DNA of 64,000 bases from assembly GCF_029813115.1 (NCBI RefSeq), contig NZ_JAPZDS010000010.1:62001-126000 (forward strand), written 5' to 3'. The DNA is from Aureimonas sp. SK2. Its GTDB lineage: Bacteria; Pseudomonadota; Alphaproteobacteria; Rhizobiales; Rhizobiaceae. The notes below the pieces were generated by a model that was not told where the DNA came from, searched no databases, and saw only the letters and a list, made by a program, of their open reading frames with translations. Below, one piece after another: positions 63,805 to 64,000 of this stretch; the first letter of the stretch is position 1; each line of letters starts with the position of its first letter. A program made the position numbers and the translations under genes.

Positions 63805-64000
63805 ATGCTTTCGCAACTTCGCGCCGCGGCCACGCTCCTCGGCGTCCTCACGATCCTTCTCGGGATCCTCTACCCCGCGACGATGACCGCGATTGCGGGG
63901 GCTGTGATGCCGGGACAGGCGAACGGCAGCCTCCTGACGCGCGACGGCCAGCCCGTCGGCTCCTCGCTCATCGGGCAGGCCTTCACGCAGCCCGGCTACC
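63805..64000 (+). CDS. kdpC: K+-transporting ATPase subunit KdpC, partial
   Basis: The first 65 codons of KdpC, cut by the window end. One N-terminal membrane helix (LRAAATLLGVLTILLGILYP) is followed by the periplasmic domain start with GSLLTRDGQPVGSSLIGQAF, typical of KdpC. It assembles with KdpA and KdpB. Confidence 0.94.
   Translation, partial: MLSQLRAAATLLGVLTILLGILYPATMTAIAGAVMPGQANGSLLTRDGQPVGSSLIGQAFTQPGY

Overview
This is a gene-dense, GC-rich window with a strong preference for G or C at third codon positions. Gene content (PobR of the AraC type, VanAB, ABC, TRAP and Kdp transporters, Gfo/Idh/MocA oxidoreductases, many GntR/FCD regulators) suggests an alphaproteobacterium of the Hyphomicrobiales, probably plant- or soil-associated. 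The genus cannot be fixed from the sequence; an Aureimonas/Aurantimonas-like organism is a guess. I saw no rRNA, tRNA, CRISPR array, insertion sequence or phage genes.

Layout. (1) 1-8.7 kb: aromatic acid block. On the minus strand lies vanA-vanB-gntR-livK-livH-livM (vanillate demethylation plus a branched-chain-type ABC importer), then a pobA-esterase pair with divergent pobR. (2) 9.0-12.5 kb: an XRE-cupin regulator divergent from an omega-amino acid aminotransferase, an EamA exporter remnant, a small secreted protein and DoxX. (3) 12.7-21.3 kb: hydroxycinnamate block of fcs-ech-vdh, a divergent MarR regulator, an AAHS transporter, and a two-subunit flavoprotein/2Fe-2S oxidoreductase. Together (1) and (3) convert ferulate to vanillin, vanillate and protocatechuate, and p-coumarate through 4-hydroxybenzoate to protocatechuate. 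No ring-cleavage genes are present here. (4) 22.0-24.5 kb: MHYT-PAS-GGDEF-EAL signalling protein.

(5) 24.7-33.8 kb: ketose kinase locus. A ribose-type ABC importer, an SDR dehydrogenase, DhaK and DhaL run leftward. A second DhaL and a fused SorC-regulator/DhaK protein run rightward from a shared control region. The regulator-kinase fusion is the most interesting item in the window. (6) 34-40.8 kb: an MDR oxidoreductase, a stress-type SDR, a PanS-type transporter, catalase-peroxidase KatG and an amidohydrolase remnant.

(7) 40.9-51.3 kb: uronate block of uxaC-TRAP transporter-gntR-kduI-kduD-kdgF, a Gfo/Idh/MocA gene, and uxuA with its own GntR regulator. These lead to 2-keto-3-deoxygluconate; its kinase and aldolase are not here. 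(8) 52.1-59.5 kb: a sugar ABC operon (binding protein, two permeases, ATPase) with a TIM-barrel isomerase and a dehydrogenase, under a divergent LacI regulator with two clear operators. (9) 59.7-64 kb: kdpFABC, preceded by a 27-codon membrane ORF and cut by the window end in kdpC.

A recurrent feature is a stable stem-loop directly after every solute-binding-protein gene, before the rest of the operon.
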